A stretch of 64,000 nt of DNA from DASUAS01 sp963809795 (GCA_963809795.1 CAWELN010000012.1:62001-126000); one strand, 5' to 3'. Numbered from the stretch's first letter, positions 1 to 9,708 are shown. The notes: generated by a model not told the origin, from the letters alone. Translations and numbers: made by a program.

Positions 1-28
1 GTGTGACCAGACGCATACGGCCGGTGTG

Positions 29-1201
29 CTACCAGCGGGAGCGCAGTTGCACGCCGACCTGGCGGGCGCGGATCGCGTCGGCGCGCGCCCGGGGCGTGAC
101 GCGAGCGACCGACTTCGGCAGCTCGTCGGCCAGCGAGCCGCCCGCCACCTTCCGCACCGAGAGCTCCGGCGCCGACGCGGTGCCCGACCATCGGAACTGC
201 ATGACACCGACGCGATGACCGGTGGTGTCGAGCCAGTTGCGTACGCCCGGGTCGGTCGTCGACACCACGACCCGCAGCACGCCATCGGCGTCGACCACCG
301 CCTGATGGCGGTTGAGGCTGCTGTGGGCGTTGGCCCAGTCGATGGTGGAGAACAGGGCGTCGGTCAGCGACAACGAGAACGTGCGGCACGCGGGATCGAG
401 GCGCGTCTCGATCAGGAGCGCCTCGTCGTCGTCGAGCGCGAAGCACCCTTCCTGGTACCACTGGTCGTCGAGACCCCCGCCGGTGCCCGAGTAGTCCACG
501 GTGACGAGTCGGTTGACGACGTCGTCGCCGCGCAGCGCGGCGACGCGGCGCACACCCGACATGATCATCCCCTCGACGACCATGGCGAACCCGCCGAGTC
601 GCCGACGCAGCGCGGCCGGATCGGTGCGCGGCCGCCGCGGATCCGTGTCGAGGCGCACGATCGCGACTCGTGGCTCGGTGTCCTCGCCCCATCGTTCCGA
701 CACGCTGCGCAACATCAGCGTGCGCATCTCGGGCTCGAGCCGCCACCAGTTCTTCGCGCCCGCCGGTCGCGCGGCAGTCAGCACCACCTCGAAGGTGCCG
801 TCGGGCTCGATCTCCAGGTCGTCGAACCGGAACGGCGCGAACGTCTGCAGCCCTCCGGCGACCGGTGGGCCGAACGGCATGATGCTCACGTCGGGCACCG
901 TGCCGCGCCAACCACTGATCCGGTACTCGCCGCCGCCGTCGATCGCGGCGTTGCGGTAGAGGGTGTCGGGATTCGGCGAGCCGTACATCGTGAGGTACCC
1001 GACGCTGGGCAGGAACGCGGGGTGATCGGGTTCGGCCCAGAGGTGCGTGAGGGTGGTCGCCATGATCGCTCCGAACAGCTTGAGCGCGGCGTCCACCTCC
1101 CGGGCCGAGCCGTCCCCGGACCGCAGCTGCGCCTCGAGGCGGTCGGCGACCGCGCGGAGGTCGTCGAGGCAGCCGGCCCAGTCGGCCGGGTCGGCGGTCA
1201 T
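29..1201 (-). CDS. DUF1214-family protein
   Basis: 390 aa. The ATG at 1199-1201 overlaps the TGA of the upstream sulfotransferase gene (ATGA), so the two are probably translationally coupled. The sequence has the DUF1214-type pattern: an N-terminal helical part, then NPDTLYRNAAIDG near residue 75 and a C-terminal beta-rich part with repeated Asn-Trp-Leu and Trp motifs. The biochemical role of the family is unknown. Actinobacterial members often sit in catabolic clusters, as here behind a sulfotransferase and an oxygenase-like protein. The gene ends 28 bases from the window edge and appears complete. The family call is from motif memory; the function is open. Confidence 0.75.
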   Translation of the reverse strand: MTADPADWAGCLDDLRAVADRLEAQLRSGDGSAREVDAALKLFGAIMATTLTHLWAEPDHPAFLPSVGYLTMYGSPNPDTLYRNAAIDGGGEYRISGWRGTVPDVSIMPFGPPVAGGLQTFAPFRFDDLEIEPDGTFEVVLTAARPAGAKNWWRLEPEMRTLMLRSVSERWGEDTEPRVAIVRLDTDPRRPRTDPAALRRRLGGFAMVVEGMIMSGVRRVAALRGDDVVNRLVTVDYSGTGGGLDDQWYQEGCFALDDDEALLIETRLDPACRTFSLSLTDALFSTIDWANAHSSLNRHQAVVDADGVLRVVVSTTDPGVRNWLDTTGHRVGVMQFRWSGTASAPELSVRKVAGGSLADELPKSVARVTPRARADAIRARQVGVQLRSRW

Positions 1202-2380
1202 CGGTCGCGGGCGTCCTCGCTCGGGATGTCGAACCGCTCGGTGTAGCTCGCGAAGGCCTCGGCGACCGTGGCGCGGTCGAGGCCGTAGTCGTCGAGCCGG
1301 TACTCGTGCGTGCCGCGCTTGCCCTTGGGGTTGGCCTCTCGCCACGACCGGATCCGCTGCTCGACCGCCGGCGTCCAGTCCAGATCGAGGGCGGCGAACA
1401 CGGCGGGCATCACCGCCTCCGGCGCGTCGACGAGTCGGTAGTAGTCGACGTGCACGAGCCGGGAGGTGCCCGCCGCCGCCTGGGCGACGTCGAACTCGAC
1501 CAGCCGGTCGACGTGCTGGCGCACGAGCTCCAGCATGTCGCGCCCGATCTTGTTCGGATCCGCGTTCGGGGAGGTCCCCTCCCTGAGCATGTGGGTCAAG
1601 CTGCAGTTCGAGGCCAGCGCCTGCACGGGATCGCGATGGGTCACCACGAACCGAGCGTCCGGATGCACGCTCGCGATCGCATCGAGCGCGAGGAGGTGGC
1701 ACGGCCACTTCAGGGTCCACCGGCGTTCGGGCGCCGCCCCACTGCAGGAGTCGCAGCACCCGGGCGTGGAACTCGTAGGCCTCGATGAGGTCGGCGGCGT
1801 GCAACAGGTACTCGAGGTAGCCCGAGACCGACATCGTCCACAGCAACCCGGGGTTGACGAAGGTCTGGTCGAGGATGGCCAGGCACTCCTGCGGACCGTC
1901 GACGTCGGTGAGGTGGAACGCGTCGATCTTGCCGCCCGTCGCCGCGTGGGTCCGCCGCGCGTTCTCGACGCTCGCCTCGTGCCGCCGGCGGACGGAGTCG
2001 GCGTCGGTCGCGGGCGGCGGCACCGGCCGTTCACCTTCCCAGGTGCGCAGCATCCGCAGGTCGGGTTCCTGGTCGAAGAGGTACTGGAAGTACGTCGTTC
2101 CCGATCTCGGGAGCCCGGTGAGGAAGATCGGCCGTGCGACCGGTGACGCGTCGACGCCCGGCTCGTCGGCGACGTACCGGTCGACCTCGATCCGGTTCCG
2201 CAAGGCCACCGCCAGCATCCCGACGTTGGCCTCGACGCCTTCGGGAGTGAGCGCGGCTTCGTCGTTCATGGACCCGACGACGGCTTCGAGGTTCTCGACG
2301 AAGTGCGTCGGGTCGGGATCCTCGACGTCGGTGAGCGCCTGCGCGCGCTCGACGACCTCGTCGACGGTGAGTGCTGCCAC
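1198..2380 (-). pseudogene. Sulfotransferase family protein, frameshifted
   Basis: The reading frame begins at a GTG (2378-2380) with a GAGAGGA ribosome-binding site, 20 bases after the upstream gene. The first ~215 codons contain the PAPS 5'-phosphosulfate loop (FLTGLPRSGTT). The frame then shifts by one extra base in the GC-rich stretch around 1718-1740, and the rest (RWTLKWPCHLLALDA, then VVTHRDPVQALAS, the 3'-phosphate-binding motif) is read in another frame down to the TGA at 1198. Removing one base gives about 393 aa, normal for the Sulfotransfer_3 family, which moves sulfate from PAPS to a hydroxyl. In the uncorrected frame the ORF runs on into the DUF1214 gene and mimics an 807-aa fusion. 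A sequencing error is as likely as real inactivation. Confidence 0.8.
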
Positions 2381-2399
2381 GGGGGGATCCTCTCGTGTC

Positions 2400-3263
2400 T
2401 CAGTCGAAGAGCGCGAGCCCGCGCATCTCCACGCTCGCCCGCGTGGGAACACCCGCGGGGCAGGTGGGGTCGGTGAAGGCCGTGTGGGGAACGCGACCGG
2501 CGCGCCCGGGGTCGGTGTCGTGGGCCTTGAACACGAGGACCTCGTCCGGGGTCATGTCGCGGAAGTAGTGCCAGCGGTGCGCCGGGTTGTAGAGGTAGCC
2601 GGTCGTGTCGTGGCGGATCTCGCCCGAGCGTTCCTCGGTGATGGCCTTCACCGTCACCTCGTCGTGCCGGGTCAGGCTCCGTGCGTCGCAGACCGCGAGG
2701 GGGAAGTCCTGCGGCGGCGGAGTCGTGGCGCGCCAGAGGTTGTACATGGCCCACCGCGAGTAGTCGCCGAGATCGAGATCGTCGACGAACGCGGCGATCA
2801 TCTCCACCAGCTCCACCGACGACGCGTCGGTGTTGTCGGCATGGGGGTAGCGGGCCGGCTTGGCGTTGAAGAGCGGCGCGAGCTTGTCGGTCGCACTCTC
2901 GCCGTAGCGCTTCTTCCCGCCGCCGAGCATGAACGCGCGGCTCGCACCGGTGACCCGGCGCAGCAGCTCGGTCATCTCGTCGATGTACTGCTGGTCGACC
3001 GCGGCGTCTTCCTGGATCTCGTCGAAGTTCGCGACCGAGCTGGTGTGGGGAACCAGCACGAAGCCCTCGCGGTCGAGATCGGTCGTCAACGACCGGGCGT
3101 TCGTGATCCACATCGCCCGCCCCGGCCGCGTCCGCATCGTGGAGCGCTCCTCGGCCTCGGTCACGAACTCGAGGACCTCGTCGGCGGCCGCCGGTGGGTT
3201 CCGGATGTAGTTCACCTCGGCCCGGACCTGCGCCGCCCCGCCGACCTCCGATGCAACCGTCAA
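2400..3263 (-). CDS. CmcJ/NvfI-like (GA4-desaturase family) putative oxygenase
   Basis: 287 aa from a TTG at 3261-3263, which has a GAGAGGGGGG ribosome-binding site 4-8 bases upstream; an ATG 39 bases further up is possible but poorly placed. Motifs typical of the CmcJ/AsaB/NvfI group are visible: a His-Ala-Asp near residue 155, NLWR near residue 185, an ICDARSL-like segment (VCDARSL), and the C-terminal YxYNPxHRWxYFxDMxxDEVxxFKxxD pattern with a final HTAFTDP. Family members include fungal and bacterial oxidoreductases and the cephamycin protein CmcJ. Several are Fe(II)/2-oxoglutarate-like, but chemistry cannot be assigned. It is the first gene of a minus-strand operon with the sulfotransferase and DUF1214 genes and is divergent from the SDR at 3431. 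Confidence 0.75.
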   Translation of the reverse strand: MTVASEVGGAAQVRAEVNYIRNPPAAADEVLEFVTEAEERSTMRTRPGRAMWITNARSLTTDLDREGFVLVPHTSSVANFDEIQEDAAVDQQYIDEMTELLRRVTGASRAFMLGGGKKRYGESATDKLAPLFNAKPARYPHADNTDASSVELVEMIAAFVDDLDLGDYSRWAMYNLWRATTPPPQDFPLAVCDARSLTRHDEVTVKAITEERSGEIRHDTTGYLYNPAHRWHYFRDMTPDEVLVFKAHDTDPGRAGRVPHTAFTDPTCPAGVPTRASVEMRGLALFD

Positions 3264-3303
3264 CGTCCCCCCTCTCGTCGACGCGGTGCCGACGCGCCAC
3301 ACA

Positions 3304-3327
3304 TTACAGTCCTCGAGCGATCTGTAA
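3304..3327. promoter_or_regulatory. TTACAG-N12-CTGTAA inverted repeat in divergent promoter region
   Basis: Perfect 6-base arms (3304-3309 and 3322-3327) separated by 12 bases. The repeat lies between the divergently transcribed CmcJ-like gene (start 3263) and SDR gene (start 3431). It is the most AT-rich spot in the gap. The position suits an operator controlling both operons, but no regulator gene is adjacent. The arms are short enough that chance cannot be excluded. Confidence 0.35.
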
Positions 3328-3430
3328 AGCTCGGGCGCGCCCTCGCCACCTCCGGCCCCCGGTTCCGTCGTGGCGCAGTAAGAAGTGGACTCCGCCGCCG
3401 TCGCCGACGGCCAGAGCCCGAGGGGGACGC

Positions 3431-4207
3431 ATGCGCCTCGCCGACCGTGTCGCGATCGTGACCGGTGGGAGCCGCGGCATCGGCCGCGCCTACACCGAGC
3501 GGTTCCTGCACGAGGGCGCGGCGGTCGTGATCGCCGACGTCGACGACGCCAACGGGGAGAAGACGAGATCCGAGCTCCGGGACCTGGGAACGGTGGAGTA
3601 CGTGCACTGTGACGTGGCGGATGCCGGTTCCGCCGACTCGTGCGTCCGCGAGACGGTCGAGCGTCTCGGTCGGGTCGACATTCTCGTGAACAACGCCGCG
3701 CTGTACGGCGATTGGGAGATGGGCAACCAGAGCTTCGAGTACCTGAAGCGGGTCTTCGACGTGAACCTGCACGGCGTGTGGCTCATGACCCGGGCCGTCG
3801 CGCCGCACATGGTCGAACAGGAGCGCGGGCGCATCGTCAACCAGGCGTCGGCAGCCGCGTACAACTACCGGGTCCCGGTCGGCACCGAGGAGTTCGGCGG
3901 CCTGAATGCGTTCAACTACCAGCAGACCAAGTGGGGCGTCGTCGGTCTCACGAAGTTCACCGCCGCACAATTGGGGCGCTGGAACATCACGGCCAACTGC
4001 ATCGCGCCCGGCGTCATCGCGACCGAAGCCACCCTGAAGGTGGTGCCCGAGCCCGTCCTCGAGACCCTCGCCGAGCAGCAAGCGGTGCCCGGCGTGCTCC
4101 ACGCCGACGACCTGACCGGTGCCGCCGTGTTCTTCGCCACCGACGAAGCGCGCTTCGTGACCGGCCAGGTGCTCGTGGTCGACGGCGGCAAGTACATGCC
4201 GGCGTAG
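3431..4207 (+). CDS. SDR-family oxidoreductase
   Basis: 258 aa, ATG after a GAGGGGGA ribosome-binding site. This is a classical short-chain dehydrogenase/reductase. It has a TGGSRGIG dinucleotide-binding glycine motif at about residue 12, NNAA near residue 88, a catalytic YxxxK as YQQTK near residue 163, and a C-terminal VDGGKYMPA. NAD(P)-dependent oxidation or reduction of an alcohol/ketone is expected; the substrate is unknown. It starts a plus-strand run with the monooxygenase, the double SDR and an amidohydrolase, which fits a pathway in which it makes or uses the ketone oxidised by the monooxygenase. Confidence 0.88.
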   Translation: MRLADRVAIVTGGSRGIGRAYTERFLHEGAAVVIADVDDANGEKTRSELRDLGTVEYVHCDVADAGSADSCVRETVERLGRVDILVNNAALYGDWEMGNQSFEYLKRVFDVNLHGVWLMTRAVAPHMVEQERGRIVNQASAAAYNYRVPVGTEEFGGLNAFNYQQTKWGVVGLTKFTAAQLGRWNITANCIAPGVIATEATLKVVPEPVLETLAEQQAVPGVLHADDLTGAAVFFATDEARFVTGQVLVVDGGKYMPA

Positions 4208-4355
4208 GCAGGATGAAATTCAGGCCTGCCCACCCGACGGTAAAATCGGTCCTGCGCCGTCCCGCGCGGCGCGATGAACGCACGATCCGTGAACGAGCGC
4301 GACCCGGGGGGCCGACCTTGACGCCTCACGCGCCACGACCAGTGGGGCCTGTTCC

Positions 4356-6185
4356 ATGACACCGTCCACCGAGAACGTCCCCGACTTCGATCCCGCGGCG
4401 GTTCGCGACAAGTACGAGCGCGAGCGCGCCAAGCGCATGACCGAGACGCGCGGGATCCTCTACGACCTGAAGACCGACGAGCGGTTCGCGGCCTACACCC
4501 GCGATCCGCACACACCGTTCGTCGAGCGCGATCCCGTCGCCACCGAGGTCGACGTCGCCATCATCGGTGCCGGGATGTCGGGTGTGGTCGTCGGCGCCAA
4601 GCTGCGCGACGCCGGCCTCCGACGCATCATGCTGATCGACAAGGCCGGCGGCATCGGGGGCACCTGGTACTGGAACCGCTACCCGGGCGTGATGTGCGAC
4701 GTCGAGTCCTACATCTACATGCCGATGCTCGAGGAGATGAACTACGTCCCGACGACGCGGTACGCGTTCGGGGACGAGATCCGCCGGCACCTCGACGCGA
4801 TCGCGACGAAGTACGGCCTGGTCGACGATGCGCTCTTCCACACCGGCGTCGAGACGAGCCAGTGGGACGAGAGCAGCACCCGCTGGGTGATCAGCACCGA
4901 TCGCGGCGACGAGGTGCGCGCCCGCTACCTCATCCTGGCGCCCGGGATCCTCAACCTCATGAAGCTGCCGGCGATCCCGGGCATGGACGACTTCCAGGGC
5001 ACGGCGTTCCACACCGCCCGGTGGGACTACGAGTACACCGGCGGCGGGCCCGACGACCCGCACCTGACCAAGCTCGCCGACAAGGTCGTCGGCGTCGTCG
5101 GTGTGGGCGCGAGCGGGATCCAGGCGGTGCCGCCGCTGGCGGAGTCGGCGAAGCACGTGTACGTGTTCCAGCGCACGCCGTCGGCGATCGGGGTGCGAGG
5201 GAACCGGCCCACCGACGAGCAGTTCGGCGAGCACCTGCGGCCCGGTTGGCAGAGGGAGCGGATGGAGAACTTCAGCGCCCTCATGATCGGGCGCCCGGTC
5301 GAGACGAATCTCGTCGACGACGGGTGGACGTGGCACACCGCGCGGCTCAACAACCCGGTCATCGAACCGGGGATGGATCCCGGTGACATCGCCCGAATGG
5401 TCGAGGAGCTCGACTACCGGGTGATGGAGGAGCACCGCGAGCGGATCGAGGAGCTCGTCGCCGATCCGGCCGTCGCCGAGATGCTCAAGCCGTACTACCG
5501 CTACGGGTGCAAGCGGCCCTGCTTCCACGACGAGTACCTCGCCGCGTTCAACAACCCCAACGTGACGTTGGTCGACTGTCCCGCGGGCGTCGAGCGCATC
5601 ACCGAGCACGGCGCGATCGCCAACGACACCGAGTACGAGCTCGACTGCATCGTCTACGCCACCGGCTTCGAAGCCGAGCTCACACCGTTCCCACGCCGCG
5701 CCGGTCACACCATCATCGGCCGTGACGGCGTCACGATGGAGGAGAAGTGGAAGGACGGCGTCATCAGCCTGCACGGCATGACGACGCGCGGCTTCCCGAA
5801 CATGTTCATCATGCCGGCGCCCGGCCAGCAGGCCGTCACGACCCACAACTTCACGCACCTGATGGTCCTCGGCGCCGAGCACATCGCGGCCACGGTGGAG
5901 ATGCTCGAGGCGCGCGGCGCGATCGGCTTCGACGTGACCGAGGCGGGCGAGCAGGGCTGGACCGAGATCATCCTCTCCACCTGGCGCGACAACAGCGCGT
6001 TCATGGCCGCCTGCACGCCGTCGCGCCTGAACTTCGAGGGCAATCCCAGCATGCTGAACCCGCGCAGTGGCGCCTACGGCGGTGGGTACGGCGACTTCTT
6101 CGGGTACCGGGACCTCCTCGCCGACTGGCGGGCTCGGGGCGACTTCGAGGGTTGGGAGCTCATCGAGGCCGGCGACGGGTCGTGA
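4356..6185 (+). CDS. FAD-dependent Baeyer-Villiger-type monooxygenase
   Basis: 609 aa. It has a first dinucleotide fold GAGMSG at about residue 71, a GTWYWNRYPG segment, the Baeyer-Villiger fingerprint FxGxxxHxxxW(D) as FQGTAFHTARWD near residue 212, and a second fold GVGASG near residue 248. Such flavoenzymes use NADPH and O2 to insert oxygen beside a carbonyl. The ~65-residue N-terminal extension before the FAD motif is typical of the larger steroid/cyclic-ketone subgroup. The gene lies 148 bases after the SDR, and its stop overlaps the GTG start of the next gene (GTGA), so it is probably co-transcribed with that gene. A TAAAAT at 4241-4246 could be a weak promoter -10 in the gap, but this is unproven. 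Confidence 0.88.
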   Translation: MTPSTENVPDFDPAAVRDKYERERAKRMTETRGILYDLKTDERFAAYTRDPHTPFVERDPVATEVDVAIIGAGMSGVVVGAKLRDAGLRRIMLIDKAGGIGGTWYWNRYPGVMCDVESYIYMPMLEEMNYVPTTRYAFGDEIRRHLDAIATKYGLVDDALFHTGVETSQWDESSTRWVISTDRGDEVRARYLILAPGILNLMKLPAIPGMDDFQGTAFHTARWDYEYTGGGPDDPHLTKLADKVVGVVGVGASGIQAVPPLAESAKHVYVFQRTPSAIGVRGNRPTDEQFGEHLRPGWQRERMENFSALMIGRPVETNLVDDGWTWHTARLNNPVIEPGMDPGDIARMVEELDYRVMEEHRERIEELVADPAVAEMLKPYYRYGCKRPCFHDEYLAAFNNPNVTLVDCPAGVERITEHGAIANDTEYELDCIVYATGFEAELTPFPRRAGHTIIGRDGVTMEEKWKDGVISLHGMTTRGFPNMFIMPAPGQQAVTTHNFTHLMVLGAEHIAATVEMLEARGAIGFDVTEAGEQGWTEIILSTWRDNSAFMAACTPSRLNFEGNPSMLNPRSGAYGGGYGDFFGYRDLLADWRARGDFEGWELIEAGDGS

Positions 6186-7865
6186 GCGTCGCGGTGGTGA
6201 CCGGCGGCGCCGTGGGCATCGGGGCCGCCATCGCCGAGGAGCTCGGTCGCCAGGGTGTGTTCGTCGTGACCGTCGACCCGGGCGTCGCCGTCGACGGCAC
6301 GCCCCAGAGCGGAGGCGCCGAGGCGTCCACCGCGCAGCGCATCGTCGAAGCGGGCGGGCAGGCCCGGGCGTCGAACATCTCGGTCACCGACGACGACGCG
6401 GTCCGGGCGCTCTTCGCCGGGCTCGTCGACGAGTTCGGGGCGCTCGACACCGTCGTCAACGTCGCCGGCATCAGTCGCCCGACCGGGTTCGCCGGCGGCG
6501 TCGAGGAGGACTGGCGTGCCGTGCTCGCGGTGCACGTCGACGGATACCTCTCGGTGCTGCGGGCGGCGCTGCCGATCATGGCCGCCGCCGGCCGCGGCCG
6601 CGTCCTCGGCGTCACCTCGGGATCGGGATGGCGCGCCGCCGACGCGGGCGCCTACAGCTGCGCCAAGCGGGCGGTCGCCGCGCTCACCTGGCAGATCGGC
6701 CAGGAGACGCCCGACGGCGTGACCGTCAACGCGCTGTCGCCCATCGCCGCCACCCGGATGGTGTTGGGCGCGTTGCAGCGACAGGCCGGTGCCGGCAACA
6801 CGTCCGGGCGCGACGCGGCCACCGGGGGCGTGTCGCTCGGCGCGGTGCCGCCGCCCGAGCACCTCGGGCCGGTCGGCGCGTACCTCGCCGGAGACGACTT
6901 CGCCGCGTGGAGTGACGGGCAGATCATGTTCTCGAACGGCGCCGAGCTCGCGTGGGTGGTCCCGCCGCGCCTCCTCGAAGTGGCCCGCGCTGGCGGAGGT
7001 CGCGTCGCTGCCGCACCTCCTCGACGCGCTCGGTCCGGCCGTGTTCGCGCCGGCAGAGGCGGCGCAGACGAGCAACGGTGGGGGGAACCCGCGCGTCGGC
7101 ACCGCGTTCGAGGGGACCGCACCGGATGGAGGGCCCGGATCGCGGGCCGGGCGCGGCATCGTCGTCAGCGACGACGCGTCCTGGGGCGCCGCGCTCGGTG
7201 ACGCGCTCAGCGCGCGCGGCGTCGAGTGCGTCGGCATCGGTGCGTGGCAGGGGGGCGCAGGGGGCCTGCGCGAGCCGGCAACCGGGTTCGACGCCGTCTC
7301 GGCCCAGCTCGCCGGCGTCGCCCGCGACGCCGGTCCCGTCGACGCGGTCGTCGTCGCCCTCGGCGCCGGCTTCGACCGCCCGGCAGCGGACGGCCCGGCC
7401 TGGCAGCGCGTGCTCGACGAGCACGCCGGGATCACCGACCGGATCCGCACCGACGCGGCGTGGGTGCGGGCGGTGTCCGATCTTGCCGCGGCGACAGACC
7501 GGCCCGTCCGGGTCGTGACCGTCGTCGGGGCCACGACCGCCGGTGGCCGGAGCCGCGCCCAGGCGGCGGCACAGCTCTCGCGCGCTGCCCACGGCGCCAC
7601 GTCCGACCGGGTCGACGCCTTCGCGATCAGCATGGAGGGCGCGCCGGCCCCGGCGCGGGCCGCCGCGTCCGAGGTCGCGGCCTACCTCGTGTGCAGCCCC
7701 GAGGCGGGCGCCCTGTCGGGCGCAGAGCTCGTCGCCGACGCCGAGTGGATCGGCCTGCGCACCCATCCGCACCCGGCCGGGGCGATCTCGTTCGGGGGAC
7801 CGGCCGTCCCCGGTTGGGTCGACGGCGCGCTCCGGACCATGGTCACCGGAGGTCCACGCCGATAG
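6182..7865 (+). pseudogene. Tandem SDR-domain protein (two SDR folds), frameshifted
   Basis: GTG start overlapping the monooxygenase stop. The first ~265 codons form a complete SDR: TGGAVGIG near residue 6, NVAG, catalytic Ser (VTSGSGW) and Tyr-Lys (YSCAK). The frame then gains one base around 6985-7002, and the rest continues in another frame to 7865. Corrected length is about 560 aa. The second half has the overall SDR layout (GRGIVVSDDASWGAAL, DAVVVALGAG) but lacks the glycine-rich TGxxxGxG and the YxxxK pair, so it looks like a non-catalytic SDR copy. Known double-SDR proteins exist in actinobacterial lipid and steroid pathways. Whether the frameshift is biological or an assembly error cannot be told here. 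Confidence 0.72.
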
Positions 7866-7880
7866 CCGGCACGAGGAGGA

Positions 7881-8747
7881 ATGATGTCCGCACCCATCGA
7901 GCGCATCGTCGACGCGCACATCCACCTGTGGGATCCGGCTCGCGCCGACTGGTACCCGTACCTGGCCGGCCAGCGGGAGCTGGACATGGGTGACGTCTCG
8001 GGGATGTGCCGTCTGTTCGACCAGCCCACGTACTTCTCGGAGTCGGCGAGCTGGAACGTCGTGAAGTTCGTGCACGTCGCCGCCGCGACCGCGCCGTACT
8101 CAGGTGACGAGACCAGGGAGCTCGAGGAGATGGCCGCGGCGACGGGTCACCCCGACGCGATCATCGGCGGCATCGTACCGACCGACCCCATCGCCGACAC
8201 CGAACGACTTCTCGACGAGCAGATGAAGTCGTCCCGGTTCCGCGGCATCCGACCGATGGGTGGTGGGATGGGGGTCCCGAGTCCCGACGTCCTGCGCGCC
8301 CTCGACGAACGGGATCTCGTGTTCGAGCTGATGGCGCACCCCGACCAGCTCGAGGAGTCGGCGGCTGCGTTGGCCGCCTTCCCCGACCTCACCGTCGTCG
8401 TGGAGCACGCGGGCTGGCCCCGGTCCGACGCGCCGGAGGAACGCGCGCTCTGGGAGCGCGGCATCTCGGCGCTCGCCGCGCTGGGCGACAACGTCCACTG
8501 CAAGCTGTCGGGGTTGGCGATGCCGCTGCACTCGACCGACGCGCAGGTGATGAGGCCCTGGATCGAGCACTGCCTCGACTCGTTCGGCGCGGACCGCTGC
8601 ATGTTCGCGAGCAACTTCCCGGTCGACGCGATGCACGGGACGTTCGACGAGCTCTTCTCGGCGTACGACGGCGCCACCGCCGACCTCGGCGCCGACGCCC
8701 GCGAGAAGCTCTTCGCCGCCAACGCCGAGCAGCTCTACCGCTGCTGA
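7881..8747 (+). CDS. Amidohydrolase-2 (TIM-barrel metal hydrolase)
   Basis: 288 aa. The start could be 7881 or 7884 (two adjacent ATGs); the GAGGAGG site at 7873-7879 is better spaced for 7884. The N-terminal metal-binding motif is DAHIHLWDP, followed by conserved HP and EH segments (MAHPDQL, VVEHAGWP) and a late FASNFPVD motif typical of PF04909 enzymes. These hydrolyse lactones or amides or decarboxylate aromatic acids. The compact length and HxHLWDP signature are closest to the lactonase-like branch, which would suit ring opening of a Baeyer-Villiger lactone made by the nearby monooxygenase (inference). Confidence 0.85.
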   Translation: MMSAPIERIVDAHIHLWDPARADWYPYLAGQRELDMGDVSGMCRLFDQPTYFSESASWNVVKFVHVAAATAPYSGDETRELEEMAAATGHPDAIIGGIVPTDPIADTERLLDEQMKSSRFRGIRPMGGGMGVPSPDVLRALDERDLVFELMAHPDQLEESAAALAAFPDLTVVVEHAGWPRSDAPEERALWERGISALAALGDNVHCKLSGLAMPLHSTDAQVMRPWIEHCLDSFGADRCMFASNFPVDAMHGTFDELFSAYDGATADLGADAREKLFAANAEQLYRC

Positions 8748-8772
8748 TCGACGGGACGTGTGCGCGCGGCCT

Positions 8773-9501
8773 CTAGGCGCCGCCCAGCGTCGCTCCCGCA
8801 TCGACGACGAGCTCGCGACCGGTGATCTGGCGGGCCTTCTCGGAAAGGAGCCACACCACCGCGTCGGCCACATCGGCGGCGTCGGTCACCCGGCGGAGGG
8901 GCACGCCCCGTTCGGCTCGCTCGTACGCCTCGGTGTCGAGCGTGCCGGGGAACATCGTCGTCCCCATCATGCCCCCCGGATGGACGGAATTGACCCGGAT
9001 GCCACTCGGACCGAGCTCGGCCGCGCCGTACTTGGTCAGCCCGCGCACCGCCCACTTGCTGGTCCCGTAGCTCGAGAGCCGGGGGTGCGCCACCATGCCG
9101 GCCGTCGACGAGATGTTGACGATGGAACCCCCACCCGTCGACGCCATGGCGCGCGCGGCGCTCTGCATCCCCAGCCACACGCCCATCACGTTGACGTCGA
9201 GCACGCGCGCGAACCCGTCTGGCGGCTCTTCGAGAAACGGGCGTGCCTCCAGGATGACGGCCGCATTGTTCACGAGCCCGTCGAGGTGGCCGTGGAGGCC
9301 GACCACCTCGTCCACGACGCGAGACCAGTCAGCGGCGTCGGTGACGTCCAACGGGCGAACGGCGCCATCCTCCACGACGATGTCGGTGGCGATCACCGTG
9401 GCGCCCTCGTCGGCGCACCGCGCGGCGATCACCGCCCCCAACGACCGACCCGCGCCGGTGACCAGGATGACCTTGTCGTCGAGCAGCCCATCGGAAGGCA
9501 C
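8773..9501 (-). CDS. SDR-family oxidoreductase
   Basis: 242 aa from a GTG at 9499-9501, which begins a typical SDR N-terminus; the open frame extends far upstream only because of GC bias. TGAGRSLG cofactor motif near residue 13, NNAA near residue 78, Ser-Tyr-Lys triad (NISSTAG, YGTSK) and C-terminal VVDAGATLGGA. The gene converges with the amidohydrolase ending at 8747, 25 bases away, and is divergent from the peroxidase gene at 9709. Substrate unknown. Confidence 0.85.
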   Translation of the reverse strand: MPSDGLLDDKVILVTGAGRSLGAVIAARCADEGATVIATDIVVEDGAVRPLDVTDAADWSRVVDEVVGLHGHLDGLVNNAAVILEARPFLEEPPDGFARVLDVNVMGVWLGMQSAARAMASTGGGSIVNISSTAGMVAHPRLSSYGTSKWAVRGLTKYGAAELGPSGIRVNSVHPGGMMGTTMFPGTLDTEAYERAERGVPLRRVTDAADVADAVVWLLSEKARQITGRELVVDAGATLGGA

Positions 9502-9597
9502 GACACCGGAGCCTACGCCGGTGACCGCGGTCGTGAGATTGCGCGGAGGGTTCCGGGGAGAGGAAGATGTCGTCGCACAGGCGCAGAGCGTGCAGCT

Positions 9598-9620
9598 GGC
9601 CGAGACCACGATGCTCGGCC
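9598..9620. repeat. 7-bp inverted repeat upstream of peroxidase gene
   Basis: GGCCGAG (9598-9604) and CTCGGCC (9614-9620) are separated by 9 bases within the 207-base gap between the divergent SDR and peroxidase genes. It could form a hairpin or be an operator. I see nothing else in the gap beyond the peroxidase ribosome-binding site. Short and GC-only, so weak. Confidence 0.25.
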
Positions 9621-9708
9621 CCGCGGCGCGTGAAACGGACGTGAGAGCGAGAGATGCGGGTTGCCCTCGGAGCGAGTGGTGTCCGCCCCGACGAGAAGGA
9701 GGCCAGTC

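Noticed and set aside
29..2452. One 807-aa open frame on the minus strand
   Set aside because: It is two genes joined only because a +1 shift in the sulfotransferase moves into the DUF1214 frame; motifs place the junction at 1198-1201.
4207..4230. GGCAGG / CCTGCC hairpin after the SDR gene
   Set aside because: Short stem, long loop and no T-run; not a convincing terminator.
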